Positions 28,601 to 37,993 are shown, counted from the first letter of the stretch. The stretch is DNA of 64,000 bases from Fibrella forsythiae (GCF_017353175.1 NZ_JAFMYW010000002.1:186001-250000); one strand, 5' to 3'. A program made the numbers and translations. The notes: generated by a model from the sequence alone, not told the origin.

Positions 28601-28711
28601 TTCTGATGACGTTACTTTTCCTCTGATGTCGCGGCTTTGTGCCAAAGCTGCCGATATAGACAGGCTTAGGCACAACCAGAACAACAGGCATCTACGTAGC
28701 GATTGCTCCAT
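25631..28711 (-). CDS. SusC/RagA-family TonB-linked outer-membrane channel
   Basis: SusC proteins import large ligands across the outer membrane with energy from TonB. From the ATG at 28711 the protein has about 1026 residues: signal peptide (LFWLCLSLSISAALA), a carboxypeptidase-regulatory-like domain (DIRGKVTSSEDNKPIPGASV), the TonB-box-like LNEVVVTALGVKQEKRALGY, a plug domain (LRGISSIGGNNQPLFVVDG; LYGLDAASGAIVITTKKG) and a beta-barrel ending in YSFGVQIQL. An in-frame extension to 28765 is rejected because it overlaps a GAACTTTG promoter-like box. It is followed by its own SusD and a DUF4397 lipoprotein. The ligand is unknown. Confidence 0.93.
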   Translation of the reverse strand: MEQSLRRCLLFWLCLSLSISAALAQSRDIRGKVTSSEDNKPIPGASVIVLGTARGTTADADGNYRIQANVGQTLRFSFIGNKLRDVVVGNAEVIDVTMQADDNQLNEVVVTALGVKQEKRALGYSVQEVKGNVIAETQRDNFLNALNGRVAGASITPTSGNPGASTSITLRGISSIGGNNQPLFVVDGLPIDNRTFNQGALVSDSPNRNNDYQNRGADINPNDIETLTILKGPEASALYGLDAASGAIVITTKKGSGAAGRGRITYDNAFRFEDVYRFPAYQKTYGPGDNGTFSTPTRLYFGPKYASDVPLYDNLNNFFQTGYTSRHNLGLEGGNDRSSYRLSVGYTGQQGVVPTTDYKRLSVRLAGNSKITNKLEASTTFNYINTSNTKAGKGAGSTLLALLSWPQTDDARNYTNNDGTRRRLNPNSDTQDIDNPFFDVYKNKNKDQTNRVLGNVTLTYDPLSWLKVQGLVGADIYSTTGNLLFHPQSNRAIATRGSIENYTEISQLLNGQLLVTGKKDFGKISTSLLLGTSFDDRRYNVDAVRGEQFYEVDFNGINNTLPTTQRAKNTLNLIRRQAVFGQFTASYESMLYLTVTGRNDWSSTLPEANNSFFYPSVSGSFVLTELPNLQGGKLISFAKLRASYAEVGKDAPVPYITQSNLLGQVTTGGGLAYNVTGGNGILVPERTSSYEIGADVRLFNGRLGIDAAYFNRKAENQISAPRLSYATGFILQYINSGTIESRGLELLLTGNPIRKANFNWDVTVNFTRNNSVVQSLPAGQSEFYLSDTWMYANVRNSLFPGRPATAFGGNDYLRNTRGDILINPANGYPVKNTSFTEIGDRNPMFTMGLTNSFRYKNFTLSALLDIRRGGDVFNANELFLYANGLSTKTLDRETPRIVKGVLRDGLENSEKPTVNTIQVTPSTRNDFYNTAYVESDFIEHDINWLRLRDVTLRYSFPKSLLGDNKILRGASVFFTGTDLFLLTNYTGADPSINGLNASTGGSGAAGFDYGTVAVPRGYSFGVQIQL

Positions 28712-28762
28712 GATGAATGATTGTTTGAGATGAGAAAGGTATTTCCCCAAGTCGGGAATTAA

Positions 28763-28770
28763 CAAAGTTC
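28763..28770 (-). promoter_or_regulatory. -7-like box of the susC-susD-DUF4397 operon
   Basis: On the minus strand these bases read GAACTTTG, one change from TANNTTTG, the same first-base change as in the tRNA-Trp promoter. TTTT lies 19 bases further upstream. It is about 50 bases before the chosen susC start. Confidence 0.35.
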
Positions 28771-28921
28771 TCGATAGACTACCAGTATTAAAAGGCGATT
28801 AGCAATTATTCATCAGTTAAATGGGGGAAACTGGGCCGTCATTCTTGATTATTGTTGTTAGCAGCTTGATAACAGGCAATTGGGTGTAGCTGGTAGTATG
28901 ACGAATCGTGGATTTTATCTA

Positions 28922-28958
28922 TTAAAAAAAGAGCACAGCGTGAACGACGGCTGTGCTC
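28922..28958 (-). terminator. Terminator of the first FG-GAP lipoprotein gene
   Basis: GAGCACAGC (28931-28939) pairs with GCTGTGCTC (28950-28958), and on the minus strand the hairpin is followed by a run of seven T. It separates the FG-GAP gene from the downstream susC operon on the same strand. Confidence 0.8.
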
Positions 28959-28984
28959 TATACCCCTGACTCCTTAACCGCATA

Positions 28985-31900
28985 TCACTGCAATGATCGG
29001 ATCGGTTCGTCTCGTTTGTGGCCCTTGTAATCGATCCATACCACCGACTTTACAACCGGTTGCAGCCATAGCGCTCTGCCCGACTGCGACAGATAGGAAC
29101 TGCCAAAAGGAAGCTCGATCCGCTGCGTTTTGCCGTTGGTAAGTGTGACCAGAGCGGCTATGTCTGTATTTTTGGGCCTGAGTTGCCGGCCGGGTACGTT
29201 GCGTTGGAAGACACAAAGTGGCCCACGATTCTGAGTTGCCAGAAATAGGGTGTTACCCCTGGCGCCAGTTAGTTGTACCAGTCCTTTGGCGTTGCCCGTA
29301 ACGCAAAGTCCGCTTTTTTGCATGGGCTGAGCGGTGAAGTTGCCCGTTCCATCGCCCCGTAGATAAAGACCATTCAGCGCGTCGTAACGGCCAACGTGTA
29401 CCTCACCGCTAAAGTCGTTGCCCACTGCCAGCAGGTCCAGATTGCCATCCAGGTCAACGTCGCTGGCCACCATACCAAACAGAGGGGCCAACTGAGCCTG
29501 CATTGGTAATGGATGCATCGCAAACTGCGGTACGCCACCCGGCCCCGGCCCTTTATTTTCAATGTACATCGACCGAAGTTCGTTTACCTCCAGAACGGTA
29601 GCCTGCTTCATTTCGTCGGGCTTCAGCAATTTGTCGATGCTGGCCTGGGTGAAATCGCTGTACTGCTGAAACCGCCCGCGCAACACGATCATCTGCTTAA
29701 TCAGGTCGTCGCGCCCGTGGAAGGTAAATTCCCGTTGCTGGCCCTTCTCATCAGGAATATAGATGGTAGGAATAGCATCGTAGAAGCCGTTATTGTCGAA
29801 ATCCCCGGCATACAGCCGGGCTGGATGCTGCTCAGAAGCCCGCATCCGGGCGTTCAAGCCCAGGTTGCCCGCTACATAGTCAATATCGCCATCATTATCG
29901 AAGTCGCCGGGTGTAAGCGAATTCCACCACCCGCGTGCTGTGCTGAACTGGGTGGGTACAGCGGCCAGTTTGCCTTGCCGGTTTTCCAGAAGCATTACAG
30001 GCATCCACTCACCGGCCAGTATCAGGTCTGGGTCGCCATCATTGTCCGGATCGGTCCAGAGCGCGTCGCAGATCAGGCCAATGTCTTTCAGTGTGGGTGC
30101 CACCTGCCCGGTTACGTCGGTGAAACGAGGCTGACCGGGCTTGCTGTCATTCCGTAGCAACAGACTCGATGGTGCTTTCGGGTATTGATCAGGAATGACA
30201 CGACCGCCGACAAACAGATCCAGGTCGCCATCCTGATCAAAGTCGGCGGCTTTCACGCACGATTTGCTCGTTGTATTCACTGGCAACGTACCTGGCGGAG
30301 CGAGCGAGAACGTACCTGATCCAGCGTTTACATACAACCGGTCCTGGTAAGCGGGGCTATCGGCCGGGTTTTCTACACTGCCACTGGCAATATACAAATC
30401 CAGGTCTCCGTCGGCGTCGGCATCGAAGAGCAACGTACCCATGTCTTCCTGTTGTTTGTCGGCCGGGTTTGGCAAAACGGGTAAACCTGCCTTCTCGATG
30501 AATGCGCCCGTTTTCGTCTGAATCAGAAAGTGCCCCTGCTGCTTCCGCGAACCTCCGACAAACACATCGTCGAGCCCATCTCCGTTGATATCGCCTACAG
30601 ACGCGGCTGGCCCAAACTGCGATAATTTGTGGGGTAATAATTTTTGCGAATTGAAGTCGATAAATTCCGGTTCGGTATGCATCAACGCTAACCCCAGCGA
30701 ATCGGTCACGTCGTGAAGCAGGGGCGGAGCGAAGCTGTCTGGGGTGAGCTCTTCCTGCGCATCGGCCTGGCGAACTGTTAGTACCTGATTGGGCTTCACA
30801 TTGCGTATGGTCTGCTGCCGGGCGGGCTGGCCGTCATGGGCGGGCCAAACCACGCGTAGTTCCTGAACAACATCGACCGCACCCAACCCAAAATGGCCAA
30901 CCGGTTCAACCGTCGATAGATATCCCCGATAAGGACTATGTTCATAAACCTGTTGCTGGTTTTTCTGGCCATCGCGGGTATCGTACCTGATCGTGACGAA
31001 CGCGCCCAGCCCCATTCGATTACGGGCAGGCCCGTCGAAACGCAGGCGCAGGTACGTTGCCGATGCGCCTTTCTGCTCCATCAGGTTGTTGCGGTAAACA
31101 AAGGCCGAATCGTTGATGTTGCTGACCACGTAATCCAGATCGCCATCGTTGTCGAGGTCACCATAGGCGGCGCCATTGGAGAAACTGGGTGTTTTCAGGC
31201 CCCATTGTTCCGTTACATCGGCAAACGTAGGTACGTTGCCCCCCAGGTTTCGGAACGCGTAGTTTGGAATCTTAACTACCGGAATCTGGTCAAGGAGAAA
31301 CCGCTTCGTGGTTACGGTGGCGCTTTGTTCCCGAAATGAAATGAAGTCGCGGTCGGTCACATCCTTCGGGAAGCCATTGGTGACCAGTAAATCCCGGTGG
31401 CCGTCGTGGTCGAAATCAACCAGCAAAGGGGACCAGCTCCAGTCTGTTTCGGCCACATCGGCCAGTAAACTTACCTCACTAAACAGGGGTGCTCCTTTTT
31501 CGACGCGTTGAACGGGGGCTAACTGCCCGTTGGCCAATCGTGGCTGGCTGCTGGAAAGGCCCATCGTTCCGAGTCGTGGCCCTTGGTTCAGTTGAAGTGT
31601 GTTTCGAACATATTGGTAGTTGAACCCAAACTGATCGTTGTTCAGGTAAGCCTGGTAATTGTTTGGACCCACCAGCATCTTCTTGCGGAAGTTATCGCGC
31701 GGGAGCATATCAACGGCCACGATGTCCAACAGTCCGTCGTTGTTTACGTCTGCCACATCATTACCCATGGCCGAACTGCTGGTGTGCTTGAAATACTGGC
31801 CAGCCTCGTCACGAAAGCCTGTGTGTTTGTCGGCGCTGTGCTGGTTGATCCATAACAGATCATCGGTCAGGTAATCATTCGTTACATACACATCGCGCCA

Positions 31901-32719
31901 GCCATCCCGGTTCAGGTCGGTAATATTCAGCCCCAGCCCGTAGCCTTCCATCTGAATACCTTCCTGCTTCGATACGTTCGTAAATACCGGATGGCCCAGT
32001 TTCGGGTTAAAGTCGTTCCGATATAATCGATCCGTTGTTTTAGAGGCACCATTCGCGATTTTGTCATGATACGTACCCGGACTCCGGTCTTCGGTTGTGT
32101 TGGTCAGCACATACAGGTCCAGATCGCCATCATTATCATAGTCGAAGAAGGCGGCATTGGTAGTGTGTCCATTATCAGCGACACCATACTCGCGGGCTAG
32201 TTCTTTAAAAATGGGTACCCCGTTTCGTACCCCCTGGTTAACATACAGCAGATTTTCCCGCTTCACCGAGTCTTTACTCACGGTGGCACCTACGTACAGA
32301 TCCATCTGCCCATCGTTATTGATGTCTACCATCGCTACGCCCGAGCACCATTTACCGGCGCCATCCACACCCGAGGCCGTGGTTATGTCGCGAAAATGCA
32401 GATCGTGTGAACCGGGCTCCGTCTGATTGAGAAAAAGTCGGTTGGGTACCTGATTACCGGTAAAAAAAACGTCGGTCCGCCCGTCATTATCAAAATCGCC
32501 GAGGGCAACCCCGCCACCATTGTAGATATACTCAAAATCGATGATGTTGAGCGAATCGTTATCGATGATTCGGTTAGCGAAGTCAATTCCCGTATCAGAG
32601 GCCGCTAATGACGTAAATAAAGGCTTTTGGCCGAGTTGACAGGCATTAAAGGTAAGGCCTACACCCAGACAGATAACCTGGCCTATAAGGCTATTACGTA
32701 GGTTTATTTTCGTAATCAC
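28985..32719 (-). CDS. Large FG-GAP/VCBS-repeat lipoprotein with ASPIC domain (copy 1)
   Basis: This 1244-residue protein starts at a GTG and has an export signal ending in FNAC (Cys27), a weak lipobox. Many calcium-binding-type FG-GAP repeats follow, such as DFDNDGRTDVFFTGN, DINNDGQMDLYVGAT and DYDNDGDLDLYVLTN, forming one or two beta-propellers. Around residues 520-600 lies an ASPIC/UnbV-type segment (NRMGLGAFVTIRYD to ELRVVWPAHDGQ). More repeats follow to the C-terminus. Related proteins are common next to susCD genes, but their function is not established; a surface-exposed binding or scaffold role is inference. It is transcribed away from the next susC and has a close paralogue at 43858-47454. 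Confidence 0.85.
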   Translation of the reverse strand: MITKINLRNSLIGQVICLGVGLTFNACQLGQKPLFTSLAASDTGIDFANRIIDNDSLNIIDFEYIYNGGGVALGDFDNDGRTDVFFTGNQVPNRLFLNQTEPGSHDLHFRDITTASGVDGAGKWCSGVAMVDINNDGQMDLYVGATVSKDSVKRENLLYVNQGVRNGVPIFKELAREYGVADNGHTTNAAFFDYDNDGDLDLYVLTNTTEDRSPGTYHDKIANGASKTTDRLYRNDFNPKLGHPVFTNVSKQEGIQMEGYGLGLNITDLNRDGWRDVYVTNDYLTDDLLWINQHSADKHTGFRDEAGQYFKHTSSSAMGNDVADVNNDGLLDIVAVDMLPRDNFRKKMLVGPNNYQAYLNNDQFGFNYQYVRNTLQLNQGPRLGTMGLSSSQPRLANGQLAPVQRVEKGAPLFSEVSLLADVAETDWSWSPLLVDFDHDGHRDLLVTNGFPKDVTDRDFISFREQSATVTTKRFLLDQIPVVKIPNYAFRNLGGNVPTFADVTEQWGLKTPSFSNGAAYGDLDNDGDLDYVVSNINDSAFVYRNNLMEQKGASATYLRLRFDGPARNRMGLGAFVTIRYDTRDGQKNQQQVYEHSPYRGYLSTVEPVGHFGLGAVDVVQELRVVWPAHDGQPARQQTIRNVKPNQVLTVRQADAQEELTPDSFAPPLLHDVTDSLGLALMHTEPEFIDFNSQKLLPHKLSQFGPAASVGDINGDGLDDVFVGGSRKQQGHFLIQTKTGAFIEKAGLPVLPNPADKQQEDMGTLLFDADADGDLDLYIASGSVENPADSPAYQDRLYVNAGSGTFSLAPPGTLPVNTTSKSCVKAADFDQDGDLDLFVGGRVIPDQYPKAPSSLLLRNDSKPGQPRFTDVTGQVAPTLKDIGLICDALWTDPDNDGDPDLILAGEWMPVMLLENRQGKLAAVPTQFSTARGWWNSLTPGDFDNDGDIDYVAGNLGLNARMRASEQHPARLYAGDFDNNGFYDAIPTIYIPDEKGQQREFTFHGRDDLIKQMIVLRGRFQQYSDFTQASIDKLLKPDEMKQATVLEVNELRSMYIENKGPGPGGVPQFAMHPLPMQAQLAPLFGMVASDVDLDGNLDLLAVGNDFSGEVHVGRYDALNGLYLRGDGTGNFTAQPMQKSGLCVTGNAKGLVQLTGARGNTLFLATQNRGPLCVFQRNVPGRQLRPKNTDIAALVTLTNGKTQRIELPFGSSYLSQSGRALWLQPVVKSVVWIDYKGHKRDEPIRSLQ

Positions 32720-32771
32720 GGGTTGTTTCTGAATAGATGATGAAACGTTATACTGATCATTTATTTTCTGT

Positions 32772-32779
32772 CAAAAATA
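32772..32779 (-). promoter_or_regulatory. -7 box of FG-GAP gene copy 1
   Basis: On the minus strand these bases read TATTTTTG, a perfect TANNTTTG, about 52 bases before the GTG start. No clear -33 element is seen. Confidence 0.5.
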
Positions 32780-32966
32780 GGCTTAAACAGGCATTTATAC
32801 GTCTTATTTTATCGCAAGCTGCATCAAAATTGTATTATTAAAGAATTAAATAGAGTAGAAGGAAGTATGGGCTTGCTTACGTCTGCTATAAAGCACCGAG
32901 TATATTTTTTGCCTTTTTCAGGGATATACTCATAATGTACATTAATCTTTTAAACCTATTACTTAC

Positions 32967-35900
32967 ATGAGAAGCAAGCTTCTACAAATTACTTGTCTTA
33001 GCATAGCCTTTTTCCTAGTTGGGATTGGTGCTTTTGCTCAGGCGCGGCGCGTCAGTGGGCGCGTGACCGGCCCCGATGGCGGGATTCCGGGTATTAACGT
33101 GGTAATCAAAGGAACCTCAACCGGTACATCTACGGATGCAAACGGCGGGTATACCCTAAACCTACGTGGTAACAGTGATGTACTGATTTATTCAGGTATT
33201 GGCTTCAAATCGCAGGAGCTGACTGTTGGCAATCGCACGTCTATCGACGTGACACTGGCCGAAGACGCTTCGGTACTTAATGAAGTAGTTGTTACGGGGT
33301 ACACCACCGATGATCGCCGGAACGTAACGGGTGCTGTATCAACCGTAAAGGCGCGGGCTCTTCAGGCGGTACCATCCGGTAATGTTGAGCAGCAGTTGCA
33401 GGGACGTGTTTCTGGTGTGACGGTTATTTCGAACGGCCAACCTGGTACAAGCAGCCAAGTTCGTGTTCGGGGCTTCGGTGCCTTCGGCGGAAACGAACCG
33501 CTTTATGTGGTTGATGGGGTGCCTGTAGGTTCGGTCAACATTGTAGCTCCTGATGATGTTGAAACAACGACTGTTCTGAAAGATGCTGCTGCCGCTTCTA
33601 TTTATGGTGCCCGTGCTGCCAACGGTGTAATCGTTATTACAACCCGTAAAGGCTCGAAGACACCTCGTAAAATGCAGGTCACATATGATGGCCAATACGG
33701 TGTGACTGATCCCGGTAAAGGGCAGGAAATGCTAAACCCAACTGAATTTGCCGACTGGACCTGGCGTCAGTTCAGAAACACGGCGTTTCAGAACGGAACA
33801 ACACCAGCCTATAGCCACCCTCAGTTTGGAACAGGCTCAACACCCGTTATTCCTGACTATATCAATGTAGGTGGTGCTGCTGGCGTAATCGGTTCAGTTG
33901 ACCTGGCTGCTGCTAAACTGAAATACAACATCAACCCTAGTGCCGGTTCTATCTATCAGGTAGTTAAAGCTAATAAGCAGGGCACAGACTGGTACAAAGA
34001 GATCACGCGTGTAGCTCCTGTTCAGCGGCACGGTGTTGGCTTCTCAGGTAGCGGCGAATCAGCTCGTTACTATGTTGGTTTCAGCGCACAGGATCAGCAG
34101 GGTATTCTCCTGAATAACGATTTCAAGCGGTATACATTCCGGGCAAACACGGAGTTTGATCTCAGCAAGAAAGTGCGGATTGGCGAAAACATTCAGTTAA
34201 CGTACCTGTCTGTATTAGGTCAGGGTGGTGGCAGCGGTGGTCAAGGTGTAGCTGCTGACGAGAATGACGTGTTGCAGGCGTTCCGTATGCCATCGATCAT
34301 TCCAGTATATGATGAATTTGGTGGCTACGCGGGTACTGCGGCAAAAGGCTTCAACAACCCACGTAACCCAGTCGCTAACCGGGCAGGACAGGCTGACAAC
34401 CGGGGTTTCAACACCAACGCGTTTGGTAACATCTATCTGGAAGTTGAACCAATTGAGTTTTTGACGCTGCGTAGCACGGTTGGTGGGCAGTACAATAACT
34501 TCTACAACTACAACTTTACCCGCTTACAGTACGAGAACTCAGAAAATAACTCAGCTTTTGGCTATTCTGAAGGAGGAGGCTATTCGTTTGGCTGGACGTT
34601 GACCAACACGGCTTCCTACAAACGTAAGTTTGGTATGCACGCTGTTGACGTAATTGTTGGTCAGGAAGCGTTGAACACGGGTGCTGGCAGAAACATCAAT
34701 GGTAATGGTCAGAACCCCTTCTCAATTGACCCAAACTACATCACGCTGAACACGGTATCCTCTACCGGACGTACAGTTGGTAGCGGTCAGTTCAAAGGCG
34801 TAAACTTCTACTCATTGTTTGGTCGGGTGAACTATGTCTACAATGACAAGTACATCGTTACGGGTGTGATTCGTCGCGACGGTTCGTCACGCTTCGGTGC
34901 CAACAACCGGTATGGTGTATTCCCAGCTGCATCGGTAGCCTGGCGTATGTCAGCAGAGCCATTCATGAAAAACCTGCCATGGGTAACTGATCTGAAAATT
35001 CGTGGTGGTTATGGTCTGATGGGTAACTCGAACAACGTAGACCCCAACAACCAGTACAGCCTATATGCGGCCAACCTGGGTAACTCGGCCTATGATATTA
35101 ATGGCTCTAACTCAAGCACTGTTGACGGATACTACCGCTCACGGATCGGTAACCCTGATGCAAAGTGGGAGACCTCGATCACCAGCAACATTGGTTTCGA
35201 TGGTTCATTCTTCAACAACCGCCTGGAAGTTATCTTAGACGTATGGCGTAAGGACACCAAAGACCTGCTGTTCCAGGTGCCTATCCCCGACGTAATTGGT
35301 ACGTATGCTTCAGCTCCTGCCGTAAACATCGGCGAAATGCGCAATGAAGGTATTGATATTCAGGTAATTGGTCGCGGCAAAATCGCTTCCGAAATTGGTT
35401 ACGAAGCCAACGTAACGGCTAGCTTCCTGAGCAACAAGATCGTTTCGCTGGCTCCTGGTATCACGTACCTGACAACGGTAAACCCTGGCTTCCGGGGTAT
35501 CAACCCAATTCGAAACCAACTGGGTTACTCACTCTCTGCTTTCTACGGTTACCAGACACTAGGTCTGTTCCAAAACAAAGCTGAAGTAGATGCGGCTCCA
35601 AAACAGGATGGTGCTGCTCCGGGTCGTTTCCGCTATGCCGACATCAATGGCGATAAGGTAATAAACGCTGATGACCGGACGTACCTGGGTAGCCCTGTTC
35701 CAAAATTCACCGGTGGTTTGAACCTGAAGTTCACATACAAAGCGTTTGATATCGAAATGTATGGTTACACGTCGATCGGTAACAAGATCTTCAACGTGTC
35801 GAAGTGGTTCACTGATTTCTATCCATCATTTGCCGGTGCAGCTATCAGCGCTCGCGTGAAAAACTCGTGGTCGACTGAAAACCCAGGTGGTACGGTGCCC

Positions 35901-36203
35901 ATTTTCGAATCGGCGTCTAACTTCAGTACCAACACGCAGTCAAACTCATACTACGTAGAAGATGGCTCTTACTTCCGGATGCAAAACCTGTCATTCGGTT
36001 ATAACCTGCCAAGCAGCCTGCTGAACAAGGTTAAGCTTCAGCGTGTGCGCGTATTCGTTTCTACGAACAACCTGTTCACCATCACAAAATACCAGGGTCT
36101 TGACCCAAGCGTAGGTGGTAACGCTGATACGAACTTCGGTATCGACGTGGGTAACTACCCCATCACACGTAGCGTACTGGGTGGCGTATCGCTGGCATTT
36201 TAA
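32967..36203 (+). CDS. SusC/RagA-family TonB-linked outer-membrane channel (mirror module 1)
   Basis: The 1078-residue protein has a signal peptide (about 1-24, ending in GIGAFAQ), a regulatory-like domain (RVSGRVTGPDGGIPGINVVI), LNEVVVTGYTTDDRRNVTGA, a plug domain (VRGFGAFGGNEPLYVVDGVP; IYGARAANGVIVITTRKG) and a beta-barrel ending in TRSVLGGVSLAF. Its sequence is strikingly like the SusC at 40172-43447 over its whole length; both have KRKFG(M/I)H(A/S)VDV and NKYIVTGVIRRDGSS-type stretches. It is followed after 38 bases by its SusD and is divergent from the FG-GAP lipoprotein gene. The ligand is unknown. Confidence 0.94.
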   Translation: MRSKLLQITCLSIAFFLVGIGAFAQARRVSGRVTGPDGGIPGINVVIKGTSTGTSTDANGGYTLNLRGNSDVLIYSGIGFKSQELTVGNRTSIDVTLAEDASVLNEVVVTGYTTDDRRNVTGAVSTVKARALQAVPSGNVEQQLQGRVSGVTVISNGQPGTSSQVRVRGFGAFGGNEPLYVVDGVPVGSVNIVAPDDVETTTVLKDAAAASIYGARAANGVIVITTRKGSKTPRKMQVTYDGQYGVTDPGKGQEMLNPTEFADWTWRQFRNTAFQNGTTPAYSHPQFGTGSTPVIPDYINVGGAAGVIGSVDLAAAKLKYNINPSAGSIYQVVKANKQGTDWYKEITRVAPVQRHGVGFSGSGESARYYVGFSAQDQQGILLNNDFKRYTFRANTEFDLSKKVRIGENIQLTYLSVLGQGGGSGGQGVAADENDVLQAFRMPSIIPVYDEFGGYAGTAAKGFNNPRNPVANRAGQADNRGFNTNAFGNIYLEVEPIEFLTLRSTVGGQYNNFYNYNFTRLQYENSENNSAFGYSEGGGYSFGWTLTNTASYKRKFGMHAVDVIVGQEALNTGAGRNINGNGQNPFSIDPNYITLNTVSSTGRTVGSGQFKGVNFYSLFGRVNYVYNDKYIVTGVIRRDGSSRFGANNRYGVFPAASVAWRMSAEPFMKNLPWVTDLKIRGGYGLMGNSNNVDPNNQYSLYAANLGNSAYDINGSNSSTVDGYYRSRIGNPDAKWETSITSNIGFDGSFFNNRLEVILDVWRKDTKDLLFQVPIPDVIGTYASAPAVNIGEMRNEGIDIQVIGRGKIASEIGYEANVTASFLSNKIVSLAPGITYLTTVNPGFRGINPIRNQLGYSLSAFYGYQTLGLFQNKAEVDAAPKQDGAAPGRFRYADINGDKVINADDRTYLGSPVPKFTGGLNLKFTYKAFDIEMYGYTSIGNKIFNVSKWFTDFYPSFAGAAISARVKNSWSTENPGGTVPIFESASNFSTNTQSNSYYVEDGSYFRMQNLSFGYNLPSSLLNKVKLQRVRVFVSTNNLFTITKYQGLDPSVGGNADTNFGIDVGNYPITRSVLGGVSLAF

Positions 36204-36241
36204 TAACAAGGGACTTTTTCCCGATCAAACTAAATCATACA

Positions 36242-37993
36242 ATGAGAAACAATATAAAACTCTTAATCCTAGGGGTTACTACTACCCTGGGCTTAGTGAC
36301 TGTTTCGTGTAAAGACACTTTCCTGGAGGTGCCCGTTACCGGACAGTTGGCTGGTGCTCAGCTTAGTTCAAAAGCAGGTATCGAAGGTTCACTGATTGCC
36401 GCTTATTCGATTCTGAACGGCCGGGGCGAACGCCTTGCCTCGTTCAACAACTGGGTATGGGGTGGTATTCGTGGTGGTGACGCCAACAAAGGCACTGACC
36501 CAGGTGACTTCTCGACAATTAACCCGATTCAGCGCTTCGAGACTATACCCTCGGGCGACCAGGTAGGTCAGACATGGCAGCGTAAATACGAGGGTATCAG
36601 CCGCGCCAATACAACGCTAAATCTGCTGAAAAACGCACCGGCTGATATGTCGGCCGATGATCGGAAGCGTGTTGGTGCCGAAGCTCGCTTCCTGCGTGGG
36701 CTATATTATTTCGACCTGAAGCGTATCTACGGTGATGGTGCGCCCTACATCGACGAAACGGTCGATTACGGTACTGGCATCGAAAAAGTAGCCAACGGTG
36801 TAAACCTGTGGCCAAAAATCGAGGCTGATGCTAAGTTCGCTTACGAGAACCTGCCCGAAACACAGGCAGCAGCTGGCCGGGTAAACAAATGGGCGGCGGC
36901 GGCTCAGTTGGCTAAAGTGTACCTTTATCAGAAGAAATACACGGAAGCAAAAGGCTTGTTTGATCTGATCATTGCGAGCGGTAAAACGTCAAACGGCAAG
37001 AAATACGGTCTGGTACCGAAATATGCCGATCTCTTCAAAGCATCGAACGATAACAATGAAGAGTCGATATTCGCCATTCAGGCAGCTGCCAACACAGGTA
37101 ACGTGAACAACGCTAACCCTGAATTTGACCTGAACTACCCATATAATACGGGTCCTAATGGTCCGGGTAACTGCTGCGGCTTTAACCAGCCTAGCTTCGA
37201 ATACGCTAACTCATTCCGTACGGATGCGAATGGCCTGCCATTGCTCGATGGTTCGTATAACTCAGCAACCAACGCCCTGAAGACGGATATGGGTATCCTG
37301 TCGAAGGCAGACTTCACGCCTGATGCTGGTAACGTAGACCCACGGTTAGACCACACGATCGGTCGTCGTGGTATTCCTTACCTCGACTGGCAGGATCACC
37401 CCGGTGCCGACTGGATTCGTAACCAGCCAAACGGTGGCCCTTACTCACCTAAGAAGTTCACGTATTACAAGTCGGACGTTGGTTCACTACAGGACAACAG
37501 CTCATGGACACCTGGTTATACGGCGCTCAACGTGCCTATCATCCGGTATGCTGACGTACTGCTGATGGCGGCTGAGTGTGAGATCGAAGTGGGTAGCCTG
37601 ACCAAAGCGTTGGAATACACCAACCTGGTTCGTGCCCGTGCAGCTAACCCTGCTGGTTTCGTAACCAAAGCTGGTGCACCTGCTGCGAAATACACGATCA
37701 GCCTATATCCGGCTTCTGTGTTTGCGTCAAAAGCATCAGCTACAGCAGCGGTTCGCTTCGAGCGCCGTCTGGAACTGGGTGATGAAGGTCACCGCTTCTT
37801 CGACCTGGTTCGTTGGGGTATTGCCGCAACAACAATCAATGCTTACCTACAATATGAGGGAGCCAAAGAGCGGCTCCCAACAACGCTGGGTGGCGCTACG
37901 TTTACAGCTGGTCAGGATGAGATCCTGCCTGTTCCACAGGCTCAGATCGATATCCAGGGTAAAGATATTCTGAAGCAGAACGCAGGATACTAA
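36242..37993 (+). CDS. SusD/RagB-family lipoprotein (mirror module 1)
   Basis: This 583-residue lipoprotein has a signal ending in LVTVSC (Cys23) and KDTFLEVPVTGQL after it. Helical repeats follow (GAEARFLRGLYYFDLKRIYG; KWAAAAQLAKVYLYQKKYTE), then the RagB/SusD C-terminal part with PIIRYADVLLMAAECEIEVG, RFERRLELGDEGHRFFDLVR and ILKQNAGY at the end. It is the ligand-binding partner of the SusC just upstream. It closely resembles the SusD at 38329-40089 (shared PYIDETVDYG, TFTxDAGNVDPRLDHT-like stretches). A perfect hairpin terminator follows. Confidence 0.93.
   Translation: MRNNIKLLILGVTTTLGLVTVSCKDTFLEVPVTGQLAGAQLSSKAGIEGSLIAAYSILNGRGERLASFNNWVWGGIRGGDANKGTDPGDFSTINPIQRFETIPSGDQVGQTWQRKYEGISRANTTLNLLKNAPADMSADDRKRVGAEARFLRGLYYFDLKRIYGDGAPYIDETVDYGTGIEKVANGVNLWPKIEADAKFAYENLPETQAAAGRVNKWAAAAQLAKVYLYQKKYTEAKGLFDLIIASGKTSNGKKYGLVPKYADLFKASNDNNEESIFAIQAAANTGNVNNANPEFDLNYPYNTGPNGPGNCCGFNQPSFEYANSFRTDANGLPLLDGSYNSATNALKTDMGILSKADFTPDAGNVDPRLDHTIGRRGIPYLDWQDHPGADWIRNQPNGGPYSPKKFTYYKSDVGSLQDNSSWTPGYTALNVPIIRYADVLLMAAECEIEVGSLTKALEYTNLVRARAANPAGFVTKAGAPAAKYTISLYPASVFASKASATAAVRFERRLELGDEGHRFFDLVRWGIAATTINAYLQYEGAKERLPTTLGGATFTAGQDEILPVPQAQIDIQGKDILKQNAGY

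Noticed and set aside
28712-28765. N-terminal extension of the susC at 25631-28711
   Set aside because: It precedes a perfectly good signal peptide and overlaps a promoter-like box.
29513-30157. Plus-strand open frame of 214 codons
   Set aside because: It is antisense to the FG-GAP gene; its repeated VEI/AIIVE patterns are the reverse reading of the DxDxDG repeats.
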